Source: Snodgrassella alvi
GTDB lineage: Bacteria > Pseudomonadota > Gammaproteobacteria > Burkholderiales > Neisseriaceae
DNA length: 64,000 nucleotides
Reading direction: 5' to 3'
NCBI RefSeq assembly: GCF_002777745.1
Contig: NZ_MEIO01000028.1
Span: 32,512 to 96,511 of the forward strand
Position numbers and translations under genes: made by a program. Shown here in pieces: positions 45,983 to 54,066 of the stretch (its first letter is position 1; every line of letters starts with the position of its first letter). Under the pieces are notes generated by a model. It was given only the letters and a program-made list of their open reading frames with translations, was not told where the DNA came from and made no database searches.

Positions 45983-46017
45983 AAAAAATGCCCACCCTGA
46001 TAATCAGCGTGAGCATT
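45983..46017 (-). terminator. Intrinsic terminator inside cluster B, after the tube gene
   Basis: On the minus strand ATGCTCAC...GTGGGCAT pairs (one G-T pair and an inner CTGAT/ATCAG stem) and continues TTTTTTAT. It separates sheath and tube genes from gpE and all downstream genes. Confidence 0.75.
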
Positions 46018-46046
46018 CAACTACATTATTTCAAATCGAAAATAAA

Positions 46047-46562
46047 TTACATACCAATATTTGCGCGCATCTGCGCCAGCATATCCACACCATTTACCCG
46101 ATACTGATTAGTAAACGCGTTGTAATACAAAACCTCACGGCCTGAAACCGTCTGATGAATTTCCGTAGCCTGGAAAGTACTGGCAAATTCTGCCTTTTCT
46201 TTTGGTTTATAAGTGCCTAACGGATTCTTGCTGAACGTAGCCATCACCATCACCACCATCGGTACTTCTGCGGCCAGACCGGAAGCATTAAATGCCTGCA
46301 CATTGGCACGTACCATCAGCTGGCATGCTTTAAACGGATTATAAACCTTAGTAAATACATCGGGATAAAAACTGTTCCAGGTAATTTCCCCTTCCAGCGC
46401 CTCAATACCACTGGGCAGCTTCACCGAACCCACCAGCCCTAATCCTTTAGTTTCTGTTTGTCCAACAGAAATATCCGGTAATTTAAACTGACTGGCACGG
46501 CCTAACTGACTATTACCATTAACATAAACATTGGCATTATAAATTGCATTAAATTCTGTCAT
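46047..46562 (-). CDS. Tail cluster B: tail tube protein (P2 FII-like)
   Basis: A 171-residue major tube subunit. IYNANVYVNGNSQLGRASQF, GSVKLPSGIEALEGEITWNS and a C-terminal EIHQTVSGREVLYYNAFTNQ match P2 FII. It lies nine bases after the sheath gene. Hundreds of copies would be needed per few copies of baseplate proteins, which fits the terminator placed after it. Confidence 0.9.
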   Translation of the reverse strand: MTEFNAIYNANVYVNGNSQLGRASQFKLPDISVGQTETKGLGLVGSVKLPSGIEALEGEITWNSFYPDVFTKVYNPFKACQLMVRANVQAFNASGLAAEVPMVVMVMATFSKNPLGTYKPKEKAEFASTFQATEIHQTVSGREVLYYNAFTNQYRVNGVDMLAQMRANIGM

Positions 46563-46571
46563 AACTGATTC

Positions 46572-47975
46572 CTAAGCGGCAGACTGGTTGCTAATCAAAT
46601 TAGCCAGATAAGTACGGGTCATCACACTGGTATTGGTGATACGTTCTGCTGGCAGTTTAGGGGTATAGTCATACTTGATTGGCACCTGCCCTTTACTGAA
46701 AGCATCAGCCAGATCATAGTCATAATCCAGACTCACACTAAAACCAACAATACTCTTGAGCGTACCCAGATAAGTACGTACCGTGCCCAGCAGACTGTCA
46801 ATCAGCGCATCATCAATAGGCAAATCAATATACTGTAACTGCGCACGGCGAATCGACTCATCAATCAAATCACCAGTACGCTGTGCAGTTTCAAAATTCT
46901 TGATATGCGTCACAGTCGGGAAACAGGCCAGACGGTTACCCCATAAGCGGAAACCAGTACCATAGCTGTTAAAGACCGTAGTAATACCTTTTTCATTCAG
47001 ACGATTAGTTTCCGCCTGCGGATCATCAATACGTGCTGTCAGCGATACCTCCATACCCGTTACACCCAAAAGCTCACGATTGGAAATACTGAACCAATAG
47101 CCTTGCTCCACATCAGTTTTCATACGTAAACCGGCAGCATGTGTGGCCAGACTTTCCAGTTCACCACTGGACCCAGTAACATACGGATAAAATAACTGCG
47201 CACGGTCAGAAGAAGTCTGAAAATTAATATTTCCGAGCGAACCACGTCCCTGAATAGCCTGAGTCAGCGTAGTACCTTTCGGCGCAGCAATATAGGCAAT
47301 TGCGTCCAGCTTATCAGCCAGCGTTACCATCGCTGCGGCCACAGTTGCATCTGCATCATATTGCGGCACAATCAAAATCTTTGCATCCGCACCCAGACGC
47401 GTAAACCCTTCAGTAAGCAATTCCATACCCTTACGCTTACCTGTTGCCGCTTCATAGCCGCCAATAATATCCGCTACCGTTACCTTGCTCGGATCAAGAT
47501 AGGTATAAGCAATCGATACATCAGAACGCATCTGAGCAAAAGTCAGCTCACCAGTTTCCAGATTAAGCGTGTAATCAGAACCCTCAGACAAAGTCTGAGT
47601 CCCTGCCTGTACTTTATAGCCAGACTGTAAGGCCGGATGCGCCGTTTTGGCCATCAACGTATCACTGTCGATAACCAGTACCTCAGAATCAACAACCGTT
47701 TTATGCTTAGCCGGATTCAGCACATTCACTACATAAGCCACACCAGACTGATAACGCGTCCAGATATTAGCCGCATCAGGCAAAGTAAAACCAGCTCCTG
47801 TCACAGAACCAAATTGACTAAAATCCTTAACTGTCTGACACACCGTCAATTCATTTACTGCACCAGACATACCCGTACCAACAATCGCTGTAATCGCCCC
47901 ATCTACGGTATAGACCGGACTACTGCCGCCATCAATACGGATTGTTTCAACACCATGCAAATAAGCTGCTGCCAT
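46572..47975 (-). CDS. Tail cluster B: contractile tail sheath (P2 FI-like)
   Basis: A 467-residue sheath subunit. AAYLHGVETIRIDGGSSPVY near the start, DIIGGYEAATGKRKGMELL near residue 170, KGTTLTQAIQGRG, and the C-terminal SYGTGFRLWGNRLACFPTVT, IDESIRRAQLQYIDLPID are diagnostic of P2-type sheaths. It is unrelated in sequence to the cluster A sheath, which shows the two clusters came from different phage ancestors. Confidence 0.92.
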   Translation of the reverse strand: MAAAYLHGVETIRIDGGSSPVYTVDGAITAIVGTGMSGAVNELTVCQTVKDFSQFGSVTGAGFTLPDAANIWTRYQSGVAYVVNVLNPAKHKTVVDSEVLVIDSDTLMAKTAHPALQSGYKVQAGTQTLSEGSDYTLNLETGELTFAQMRSDVSIAYTYLDPSKVTVADIIGGYEAATGKRKGMELLTEGFTRLGADAKILIVPQYDADATVAAAMVTLADKLDAIAYIAAPKGTTLTQAIQGRGSLGNINFQTSSDRAQLFYPYVTGSSGELESLATHAAGLRMKTDVEQGYWFSISNRELLGVTGMEVSLTARIDDPQAETNRLNEKGITTVFNSYGTGFRLWGNRLACFPTVTHIKNFETAQRTGDLIDESIRRAQLQYIDLPIDDALIDSLLGTVRTYLGTLKSIVGFSVSLDYDYDLADAFSKGQVPIKYDYTPKLPAERITNTSVMTRTYLANLISNQSAA

Positions 47976-47983
47976 GATGATTA

Positions 47984-48490
47984 TTACTCCTTCGAAGTTA
48001 CAGATTGTGAAATAGCTTTGGTCTTAATCTCACCACGAGTCGGTATAGATTTGACCAGATTTTGCTGATTAACCACCGGACGCTGCTCCACTTGAAGCGT
48101 CTCAGTGCGAGCGCATAACCGATATCGCCAAACCCCATCGGCCTCCCCCAGAAAGCGCTCACTCAACAACCGGATTTGCTGGCAATGGTCAGGCTGAAAT
48201 CCCACCAAAGCCAAGCGTAAAGAATCAAGTAAATCCAGCACACCCTTCTCATTTTCCAGAGAACGAGCAAAAACCGCGAAACGCAACTGCAAGCGCCTTT
48301 CCTGCGTAATCAGGTCAGTACTGCACGGCTTTTTGAATTTACTGCGCTGATAGCCAATCAATACCGCCCCAAGCGGATGAATAAACTGATAATCCTTAAA
48401 ATTATTCGGCATCAACTGTACCGAATAATCTGGCAAGGCTCTCTCAAGATATGTCTGCACATTGTTCAGAACAGAACGGGTTAAATTCAT
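47984..48490 (-). CDS. Tail cluster B: gp37/DUF1834-like tail terminator candidate
   Basis: A 168-residue protein, first gene of cluster B. NLTRSVLNNVQTYLERALPDY, FIHPLGAVLIGYQRSKF and EKGVLDLLDSLRLALVGFQP suggest the gp37/DUF1834 group, the same functional slot as 35106 in cluster A. ATG 48490 has GGAGA seven bases upstream, so the ten-codon extension is excluded. It lies directly after a terminator hairpin at 48521-48550. Confidence 0.68.
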   Translation of the reverse strand: MNLTRSVLNNVQTYLERALPDYSVQLMPNNFKDYQFIHPLGAVLIGYQRSKFKKPCSTDLITQERRLQLRFAVFARSLENEKGVLDLLDSLRLALVGFQPDHCQQIRLLSERFLGEADGVWRYRLCARTETLQVEQRPVVNQQNLVKSIPTRGEIKTKAISQSVTSKE

Positions 48491-48520
48491 CCGATATTCT
48501 CCATACAATCCAGCGGGCAC

Positions 48521-48556
48521 AAAAAACCCTCACAACCAAAATTGTGAGGGCGTAGT
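48521..48556 (-). terminator. Terminator-like hairpin just upstream of cluster B
   Basis: CCCTCACAA and TTGTGAGGG form a perfect 9-bp stem around CCAAAA, followed on the minus strand by TTTTTTG. It lies 31 bases before the first cluster B start codon, so any transcript starting further right must read through it. Confidence 0.75.
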
Positions 48557-48557
48557 T

Positions 48558-48572
48558 TTTTAGCGGCTAAAA
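48558..48572. promoter_or_regulatory. Palindrome upstream of cluster B, operator candidate
   Basis: TTTTAGC-G-GCTAAAA, a perfect 15-base palindrome between the hairpin at 48521 and tRNA-Ser. It may be an operator or chance in AT-rich DNA. Confidence 0.3.
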
Positions 48573-48742
48573 TTAATTACAACACAGACCTGCCAGAAAA
48601 ATAATAAATAAAACAAATATTAGCTACAAAGTCACACATAAAATCAATATAACCAATCCAAGTGCCAGAATATTAATAAAGAGTAGACTAAAGTAAACAC
48701 AAAATATTTATGCCAATAACATTAAATATAATACTCATAAAA

Positions 48743-48762
48743 AAAGCTGCTCAGGCAGCTTT
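48743..48762 (-). terminator. tRNA-Ser terminator
   Basis: AAAGCTGC and GCAGCTTT pair around TCAG about 12 bases past the tRNA 3' end, with an A-run that gives a T-tail on the minus strand. Confidence 0.7.
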
Positions 48763-48774
48763 AAATAATAAATT

Positions 48775-48865
48775 TGGCGGAGAGGAAGGGATTCGAACCC
48801 TCGATACGCTATTCACGTATACACGCTTTCCAGGCGTGCGACTTCAACCACTCATCCACCTCTCC
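48775..48865 (-). tRNA. tRNA-Ser (anticodon GGA)
   Basis: The reverse complement begins GGAGAGGTGGATGAGTGG and ends with the acceptor strand CCTCTCC, discriminator G and an encoded CCA. The anticodon stem-loop CACGCCTGGAAAGCGTG gives anticodon GGA, decoding UCC/UCU serine codons. A long variable arm (GTATACGTGAATAGCGTAT) is present, as required for a class II tRNA-Ser. Length 91 bases. Confidence 0.95.
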
Positions 48866-48934
48866 GTGAGAATGGAATTGCGCGCATTATAACGAGAGCG
48901 TGGCTTTCTGGCAAGAACTTCAGCAACACAGCAC

Positions 48935-49384
48935 TTACAAAATCAGCGACAGCAATCCAGCTGCAATCAAAGGCCCTACCGGCACACCGCGTAAAAAGGC
49001 CACCCCGATAATAGTACCAATCATCAACCCAGTCACAATTGACGGATTAACCTGCATCAACTGCACCCCACGCCCGCCAAGCCAGGCCACTATTGTACCT
49101 ACTACCACAGCAGCAATGGTTTTCCAACTGGTTACCAGCGCAGCAATCTGTGCCGGCTGCACCTTGCCTGTAATCAAAGGAGCCAGTACACCAATCATCA
49201 GCAGCATAATACCCAACTGTACCCCATATTTTTCCAGTACCGGTGCATATTTTAATAACGGCGTTTGCTGTATCAACAAAATAATTAACGCTGAAATCGT
49301 TACTGAAGGATTATGTCCCACAATACCTAACCCCACAAACAACAACAGCAATAGAGCATTTGCATTACTTGCCCAGAAAGACAT
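48935..49384 (-). CDS. DUF441 (YeaL-like) membrane protein
   Basis: A 149-residue inner-membrane protein with about four helices. IVGHNPSVTISALIILLIQQ, GIMLLMIGVLAPLITGKVQP, GTIVAWLGGRGVQLM and GVAFLRGVPVGPLIAAG match YeaL/DUF441. ATG 49384 has AGGGGA six bases upstream; the longer frame is not used. Function unknown. This is a core gene, lying between the tail clusters and the control cassette. Confidence 0.88.
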   Translation of the reverse strand: MSFWASNANALLLLLFVGLGIVGHNPSVTISALIILLIQQTPLLKYAPVLEKYGVQLGIMLLMIGVLAPLITGKVQPAQIAALVTSWKTIAAVVVGTIVAWLGGRGVQLMQVNPSIVTGLMIGTIIGVAFLRGVPVGPLIAAGLLSLIL

Positions 49385-49501
49385 ATTTATCCCCTGATTA
49401 AAGATTATTGAAAATAATTCCCACATTAGCAACCAGCCATAATTACAGCTGGTCAACACAGATGAGTGAAACAATAAATCATAATCAATGCGTGAGCAAA
49501 T

Positions 49502-49999
49502 TCAAATCTCTTTATCAGAAAACTGTCCAACTTCATGTGGATTTAAACGCGCCTCATCTTCCTGTCCCAAACCTATCAGACTGCGCAGCCGCGTCATATA
49601 AACATTCACGTCCAACCCCTGACCATAACGTTGTGCCTGCCAGATTGTTTCTGCCAGTGCCTCAATCATATCGTGTTCTGCTTTCACCCAGTCACCCGCA
49701 TACTGCTCACACAAGCGCTGATGAATAGCTGCAATCCCAAACGGCTGATCAATCGCTACCTGTTCCTGTACTGATAAATGCAGAGACAAATGCAAAAAAG
49801 GATTTGTTTCCCCCTCTTCCGGCCGCCATGTCCGGGTTAAAAACTGTTCAACATTTTCCAGATAGGGCGCATACTCAGTATGTGCAGCAATAATCCGCAA
49901 CGCCTTCTGCTGTAAAGCATCCAGCAACTGCGGCTGCTGACGCTTACGCCACACATCAGCGAAAAAACGGCGCACATCATCCGTATTGACATCATACAT
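49502..49999 (-). CDS. DUF1841 family protein
   Basis: A 165-residue cytoplasmic protein: MYDVNTDDVRRFFADVWRKR, AAHTEYAPYLENVEQFLTR and EGETNPFLHLSLHLSVQEQV, the last being the family hallmark. The start is placed at ATG 49999 by comparison with the usual N-terminus, although upstream ATG 50011 is also possible. Function unknown. A core gene of betaproteobacteria. Confidence 0.82.
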   Translation of the reverse strand: MYDVNTDDVRRFFADVWRKRQQPQLLDALQQKALRIIAAHTEYAPYLENVEQFLTRTWRPEEGETNPFLHLSLHLSVQEQVAIDQPFGIAAIHQRLCEQYAGDWVKAEHDMIEALAETIWQAQRYGQGLDVNVYMTRLRSLIGLGQEDEARLNPHEVGQFSDKEI

Positions 50000-50020
50000 A
50001 ACAGCATTCATTCCAAACAA

Positions 50021-50347
50021 AATAATGCAAATTATAAATCAATGCCGCCAACATCGATAATTTCCTGCCATCTTGTCGGCCAGCATAAAATCCATATCTG
50101 AATTCTCTACAAAATCAAATTATGCAACAATCAATTAACAGTAACTAACAGCAAAGTATTCATCTCTATCCGTATAATTTCCTGTATAACACAAATATTT
50201 TGCTAATGATCAGCACCATAAGGAACGTAAAAAAGCAGCTGGCAGGCGATTGGATATTCAAATCATCATGAATTTATCATAAATATAGGCGCTGGCGGAT
50301 AAAGCCAATCTTGTTTACCAACAGCTTAAATTGTTTGCAGCGAATTG
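50021..50347. other. Intergenic region
   Basis: About 325 AT-rich bases between DUF1841 and the STY0301-like gene. No coding frame, RNA or strong hairpin is visible. Confidence 0.35.
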
Positions 50348-50701
50348 TTATGGCATACATTTTGCCTGCACTGGCGCTTTGCTTTTTTCACAATAAGCTG
50401 CACCCTTAGCATCAAAAACAATGTAATGTCTGGTTCCGGCATACTCGCAAACTAAAGAGGGATCCATTAGTGTATCAAGAACCCATAATTGTTTATCTTT
50501 TTTAAATTCAGGTACTAACGTTGCTTTCATACATACTGGACCATCATATAGACTGACATTAATAAGCCGGAAAATACTGTTACCATCAGAAAAAGTTGCT
50601 GGGCAACTCACAACAGGGGACTGAGCATAGCAATTAATTGATATTATGTTGAGTAATAGACTGGTAAATAATATCGCTATTTTTCTGTTATTCGATAACA
50701 T
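50348..50701 (-). CDS. STY0301-like exported protein, copy 1
   Basis: A 117-residue exported protein. The signal peptide is IAILFTSLLLNIISINCYAQ. The mature part has four cysteines (VVSCPATFSD, SLVCEYAGTRHYIV, AAYCEKS, AKC) and resembles the STY0301 family, seen beside type VI secretion amidase genes. ATG 50701 overlaps the end of a BPSL0067-like remnant by 14 bases, a typical effector-immunity style overlap. The role as periplasmic immunity protein is inference. Nearly the same length and C-terminus as copy 2. Confidence 0.7.
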   Translation of the reverse strand: MLSNNRKIAILFTSLLLNIISINCYAQSPVVSCPATFSDGNSIFRLINVSLYDGPVCMKATLVPEFKKDKQLWVLDTLMDPSLVCEYAGTRHYIVFDAKGAAYCEKSKAPVQAKCMP

Positions 50702-50842
50702 AATATTGTTTTCCGTCATTAACAATTTTACCATGACCTCTGAATTCAATCTCACGATTCTGCAAGAGCTGTCCATTCCATTGTTCATAAACACTGATAT
50801 ACCTTGCTGTTTGATTAGGATGTATCACATCAAAACCACGTT
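50688..50842 (-). pseudogene. BPSL0067-like amidase remnant, copy 1
   Basis: Directly upstream of and overlapping the STY0301-like gene. The minus strand reads RGFDVIHPNQTARYISVYEQ, WNGQLLQNREIEFRGHGK and ends QYYVIE and a stop. This matches the C-terminal third of BPSL0067-family amidases (putative type VI effectors). An in-frame stop lies just upstream and no N-terminal half with the catalytic cysteine is present, so only the 3' end survives. Confidence 0.65.
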
Positions 50843-50911
50843 ATAAACATAAGTGTCAGTAAATAAAATACCTTTTTTTTATTAACAGATTAAGTACTTA
50901 GCAGCAAAATT

Positions 50912-51265
50912 TTATGGCATACATTTTGCCTGCACTGGCGCTTTGCTTTTTTCACAGTAAGCTGCACTCCTGGCATGAAAAACAATGGTATGTCTGGTTC
51001 CGGCATACTCGCAGACTAAATAAGGATCCATTCGCGGGTCAATATTCCATATAGCTTTTTCTTTTTTAAATTCAGGAACTAACTCTGCATTATTAGTTAT
51101 TGGACCATCATATAAGCTGGCATTAAAAAGGCGGTAAACAGTGTGTTTATCAGAAAAAGTTGCGGGGCAACTCACAACAGGAGTCTGAGCAAGGCAATTG
51201 ATTGATAAAAGGCTGAGTAACAGACTGGTAAATAATATCGTTATTTTTTTGTTGTTCAATAACAT
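50912..51265 (-). CDS. STY0301-like exported protein, copy 2
   Basis: A 117-residue paralogue of copy 1 in tandem. Signal peptide ITILFTSLLLSLLSINCLAQ; mature segments VVSCPATFSDKHTVYRL, YLVCEYAGTRHTIVFHA and the C-terminus YCEKSKAPVQAKCMP are the same or similar to copy 1. ATG 51265 has AGGA about nine bases upstream. Homology between the copies extends into the upstream amidase remnant, so the unit that duplicated was remnant plus gene. Confidence 0.7.
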   Translation of the reverse strand: MLLNNKKITILFTSLLLSLLSINCLAQTPVVSCPATFSDKHTVYRLFNASLYDGPITNNAELVPEFKKEKAIWNIDPRMDPYLVCEYAGTRHTIVFHARSAAYCEKSKAPVQAKCMP

Positions 51266-51615
51266 AAAATTTAATCCTATTATTTGAAACATAACCCCAC
51301 CCTCTGAATTCAAGCTCACGAGTCTGCAATAGCTGTCCCTTCCATTGATCATAAACGTTGATACCCCTTGCTGTTTGATTGATATATATATTGCAGCATG
51401 GCCATGATATTTGCCTCTACTATCAAACGTCGCCATTGCGGTACCAGGCTAAATACTATTATTACCTTTAATTCTGGCTCTTTTTTCCAGATCGTAATTT
51501 GTTTTGCTTTCGAAAAATGTTTTACAGCAACAACACATTCATGGGATTCTCCGACATAAATTTCACGATCTCGGTCTCTTTTAATGTTCTCATCAACTAT
51601 ATTTGATAACAAATG
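51250..51615 (-). pseudogene. BPSL0067-like amidase pseudogene, copy 2
   Basis: The minus strand carries an almost full-length but broken gene. The first frame has YVGESHECVVAVKHFSKAKQ with the expected catalytic cysteine, then a frame change at KGNNSI, a TAG stop, PGTAMATFDSRGKYHGHAAI, and a second frame change inside a TA tract (51382-51391). The remaining frame reads NQTARGINVYDQWKGQLLQ and RELEFRGWGYV. Removing one TA unit restores AAIYINQTARG. At least two frameshifts and one nonsense codon make it a pseudogene. Confidence 0.65.
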
Positions 51616-51871
51616 TAACTTAATGTTAGTTTATTGGAAATTAGTGCCTGTTGCAATAGCAATTATAAGCAGTTTTTATTCAGACGAATGAATAAAATGC
51701 CAATGCAATTTCTACTTAATTACTGATTAAAATAGATGTTATTCCCCCTTAAATTTATTTTTTAGTCTGATTTTTAAATGCCGATTGATGGTAGTAATTA
51801 GCTTAAAATCAGCTTATAACTTTATGACTATGCATATACACCAAAAATAAAGTATAATTGGCAAACCATCT
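51616..51871 (+). promoter_or_regulatory. Region upstream of ssrA with its -10 box
   Basis: AT-rich leader. TATAAT at 51853-51858 is well placed as the -10 element of ssrA, about 14 bases before the mature 5' end. No clear -35 hexamer was found. Confidence 0.5.
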
Positions 51872-52232
51872 GGGGGCGACCTTGGTTTCGACGGGGGTTG
51901 CAAAGCAGATGCGTGCATACCGGGGTCTCAGATTCCCGTTAAACACTGAATTTATATAGTCGCAAACGACGAAACTTACGCTTTAGCCGCTTAAGGCTAA
52001 ACGTTGCAACGGTTCGCCAATGGGCCGTGTGAGGCAACTCACCGCAACGACATTTACATTGGCTGGTTTAATGTCGTGTTGTCTGGCATTGAACGAGATT
52101 TATGGCAACTGGTTTACAAACAGCCTGTCTGTCGGCGGTTTGTAAATAAGATTCGAAGTTGGCAAGACTAAGTATGTAGATCGCTCTGTAGAGGACTTTC
52201 GGACGGGGGTTCGATTCCCCCCGCCTCCACCA
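51872..52232 (+). ncRNA. ssrA: Transfer-messenger RNA
   Basis: tmRNA that rescues stalled ribosomes and tags nascent peptides for proteolysis. The 5' end GGGGGCGACCTTGGTTTCGA and the 3' end GGTTCGATTC...CCGCCTCCACCA form the tRNA-Ala-like domain, with a G-U pair at position 3 of the acceptor stem. The tag frame at 51962-51994 encodes ANDETYALAA and a stop, the form I associate with Neisseria. About 361 bases. The tag-coding and pseudoknot regions look intact. Confidence 0.97.
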
Positions 52233-52724
52233 ATTATCCCGTCTGTTTATTCAGACACGATATCCAGATTCATTAACTACCCTATACTATATTCAGCTTT
52301 CCATCTACTCAGAACGCAAAAAAGCTCCCAACCAGGGAACTTTTTAATCAGCTGTTTAAGGTGAAGCATACCTATCAATGAATCAAATTATAGCCTTTCA
52401 TTTAATATACGTCAATAGAATATTTTTAACAATTTAAAATTAAATTCATTTAATCAGTATAACAAATCTCATATTAATAAATTCACATTACTGAGATAAA
52501 CAATATTATATACATATATCATAAGAATAAATCCTTACTCATAAAGTTAAATTACAATCTGTTTGCAAAAATGATTAATGAATAGACTATAATAAATAGC
52601 AAACTATCTGTTTAAATTCATCTCATTCTAATCAGAATATCAAACAATCATTACCACTTGCGTACCATATTCAGCCTATTTTAAAGAATCAGGTTTATCA
52701 GATAAATTCGACTAAATTCATTTG
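52233..52724. other. Intergenic region between ssrA and the lysis cassette
   Basis: About 490 AT-rich bases without a gene. The ssrA terminator lies at 52318-52345. I looked for a second copy of the ssrA 3' end, which would mark an integration site, and found none in this stretch. Confidence 0.4.
52318..52345. terminator. ssrA terminator
   Basis: AAAAAAGCTCCC and GGGAACTTTTT pair with one mismatch around AACCA. A and T runs on both sides make it usable from either direction. Confidence 0.7.
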
Positions 52725-53156
52725 TCACACCTCAAAATGAGGGTAATCCTTACTGGACTTCCAATCACCACCCCATACAATTTTTACTTTCAGCTCTGTA
52801 GCAGCCTGTTTCATAGCTACAGCTATCATGTGAAATTTTTTCAAATCATTCCAGTCAACCGGATAAGGAACCAAGTCTATGGCCTTACCGGTAGCATGTT
52901 TACTTGCAAACGGGTTATTTAACCATGTTACTTTACTCAAGCCCGGCTGCGCATATTTTGCTGGCACCCCTTTCACACTGCATTGCAGCGCGGTTCGACC
53001 TTTGCCGTAATTAATACAGCACTGTTCATAAGTGCGCAGCCCCTCAGTCACCATAAAATCTTGACTAGTGATTTCAATTGCCCGTTTAACTACCCTGACC
53101 AGACTGACATCTACCCCGTATAAACGCTGCAATGATCGATTACTCAATTTATACAT
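52725..53156 (-). CDS. M15-family endolysin (L-Ala-D-Glu peptidase-like)
   Basis: A 143-residue phage-type peptidoglycan peptidase. The zinc and catalytic motifs SKHATGKAIDLVPYP (near residues 88-100) and DYPHFEV at the C-terminus match VanY/M15 peptidases such as phage L-alanyl-D-glutamate endopeptidases. The front part has FMVTEGLRTYEQC and GRTALQC. No signal peptide, so release would depend on a holin. A terminator hairpin ends about 12 bases upstream of its start codon. Confidence 0.88.
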   Translation of the reverse strand: MYKLSNRSLQRLYGVDVSLVRVVKRAIEITSQDFMVTEGLRTYEQCCINYGKGRTALQCSVKGVPAKYAQPGLSKVTWLNNPFASKHATGKAIDLVPYPVDWNDLKKFHMIAVAMKQAATELKVKIVWGGDWKSSKDYPHFEV

Positions 53157-53167
53157 ATTAATTGTCC

Positions 53168-53190
53168 AAAAAAGCAGCCCTCAGGCTGCC
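53168..53190 (-). terminator. Intrinsic terminator between holin candidate and endolysin
   Basis: GCAGCC and GGCTGC pair around CTCA, followed on the minus strand by TTTTTT. The arm CAGGCTGCCTGA also resembles a neisserial DNA uptake sequence (AGGCTGCCTGAA type); such inverted pairs often serve as terminators in this family. Confidence 0.75.
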
Positions 53191-53206
53191 TGATACTTAT
53201 TTATAG

Positions 53207-53548
53207 TTATTCTTTTGTTGATTCATCACTACCAACAAACTGCTCTGCTTTTTTGCTAACAATATTAATTATGCGCTGTGCCAGTTTCGGTGCAGCAGCC
53301 TTGAACGCATCCAGAAATGATGTGGTCGACATACCTGCAAATACCCCCACTCCGGCAAAAAGCCACGGATGATTCTGCGGGAAGAAATAATCAGTTACTG
53401 CGGCAGCAAATATCATTCCCAACAAGACAAACAAAACTGTCATAAACCAGCCATAGCGTTTGTAATCTGTAACCAGTAAAGAACCAGCCAATCCACCCAT
53501 CAGCGCAAATAGAATACAGACCGAAAAAGCATCTTTCACTAACTCCAT
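53207..53548 (-). CDS. Putative holin
   Basis: A 113-residue membrane protein with three hydrophobic segments (ILFALMGGLAGSLLV, FMTVLFVLLGMIFAAAV, WLFAGVGVFAGMSTT) and a charged C-terminal tail (IVSKKAEQFVGSDESTKE). Size, topology and position just before the endolysin suggest a holin; no specific family was recognised. It would make the inner-membrane lesion that releases the endolysin and the particles. Confidence 0.6.
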   Translation of the reverse strand: MELVKDAFSVCILFALMGGLAGSLLVTDYKRYGWFMTVLFVLLGMIFAAAVTDYFFPQNHPWLFAGVGVFAGMSTTSFLDAFKAAAPKLAQRIINIVSKKAEQFVGSDESTKE

Positions 53549-53551
53549 ACT

Positions 53552-54040
53552 TTATCGTCCTTTATGTTTCAAATCTTCAACCCGTTTTGTGTAGTTGATC
53601 AAATTACGCCCCGCCAGGGCACATACTACAGTTAGTACAGGATAAGTGGTCATACCTGTTGTTAACGGTGGGTATGATGCCCAGAATGTAGCCGATATTA
53701 CGGCCCATATCAGCGCAGATAAAATCAGTAAATAGCCAGAAAACACACTGCAACGGTAGGATTTAAATATCGCCACAATTAACTGTAACAATGCCACCCC
53801 AATCAATAACACCGCCAGAGTATAAGGACGCAATAACAAAAAGCCTTTATACAGTTTAAGATCAAAAACATCGCTGCCACCCAGCAAAAATATACCAGCA
53901 AAACCTATCATAATCAGCGCACTGGTAACTGTAATAACACGGGTGCCTGTACAAAATAACCATTGTTGCAATTTATCCGGCAAAAATCTTAAATCCAGCA
54001 ATGAATGAAGTAGCTGTAATACCAATTCCACATTTCTCAT
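53552..54040 (-). CDS. Small membrane protein of the lysis cassette
   Basis: A 162-residue protein with four hydrophobic segments (VTSALIMIGFAGIFLLGG, YTLAVLLIGVALLQLIVAI, GYLLILSALIWAVISATF, YPVLTVVCALAGRNL) and charged ends. Three bases separate it from the putative holin gene, so the two are coupled. It could be a second holin, an antiholin or a spanin partner; none can be chosen from the sequence. Confidence 0.6.
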   Translation of the reverse strand: MRNVELVLQLLHSLLDLRFLPDKLQQWLFCTGTRVITVTSALIMIGFAGIFLLGGSDVFDLKLYKGFLLLRPYTLAVLLIGVALLQLIVAIFKSYRCSVFSGYLLILSALIWAVISATFWASYPPLTTGMTTYPVLTVVCALAGRNLINYTKRVEDLKHKGR

Positions 54041-54066
54041 AAATCAACCATCAAATCCTTAAAAAC

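Noticed and set aside
48899..49397. Plus-strand frame opposite DUF441
   Set aside because: It is the shadow of a recognisable membrane protein on the other strand.
52205..52724. Integration of an element at the ssrA 3' end with a duplicated attachment site
   Set aside because: The lysis cassette does border ssrA, but I saw no second copy of the ssrA 3' end in the following sequence and no integrase gene.
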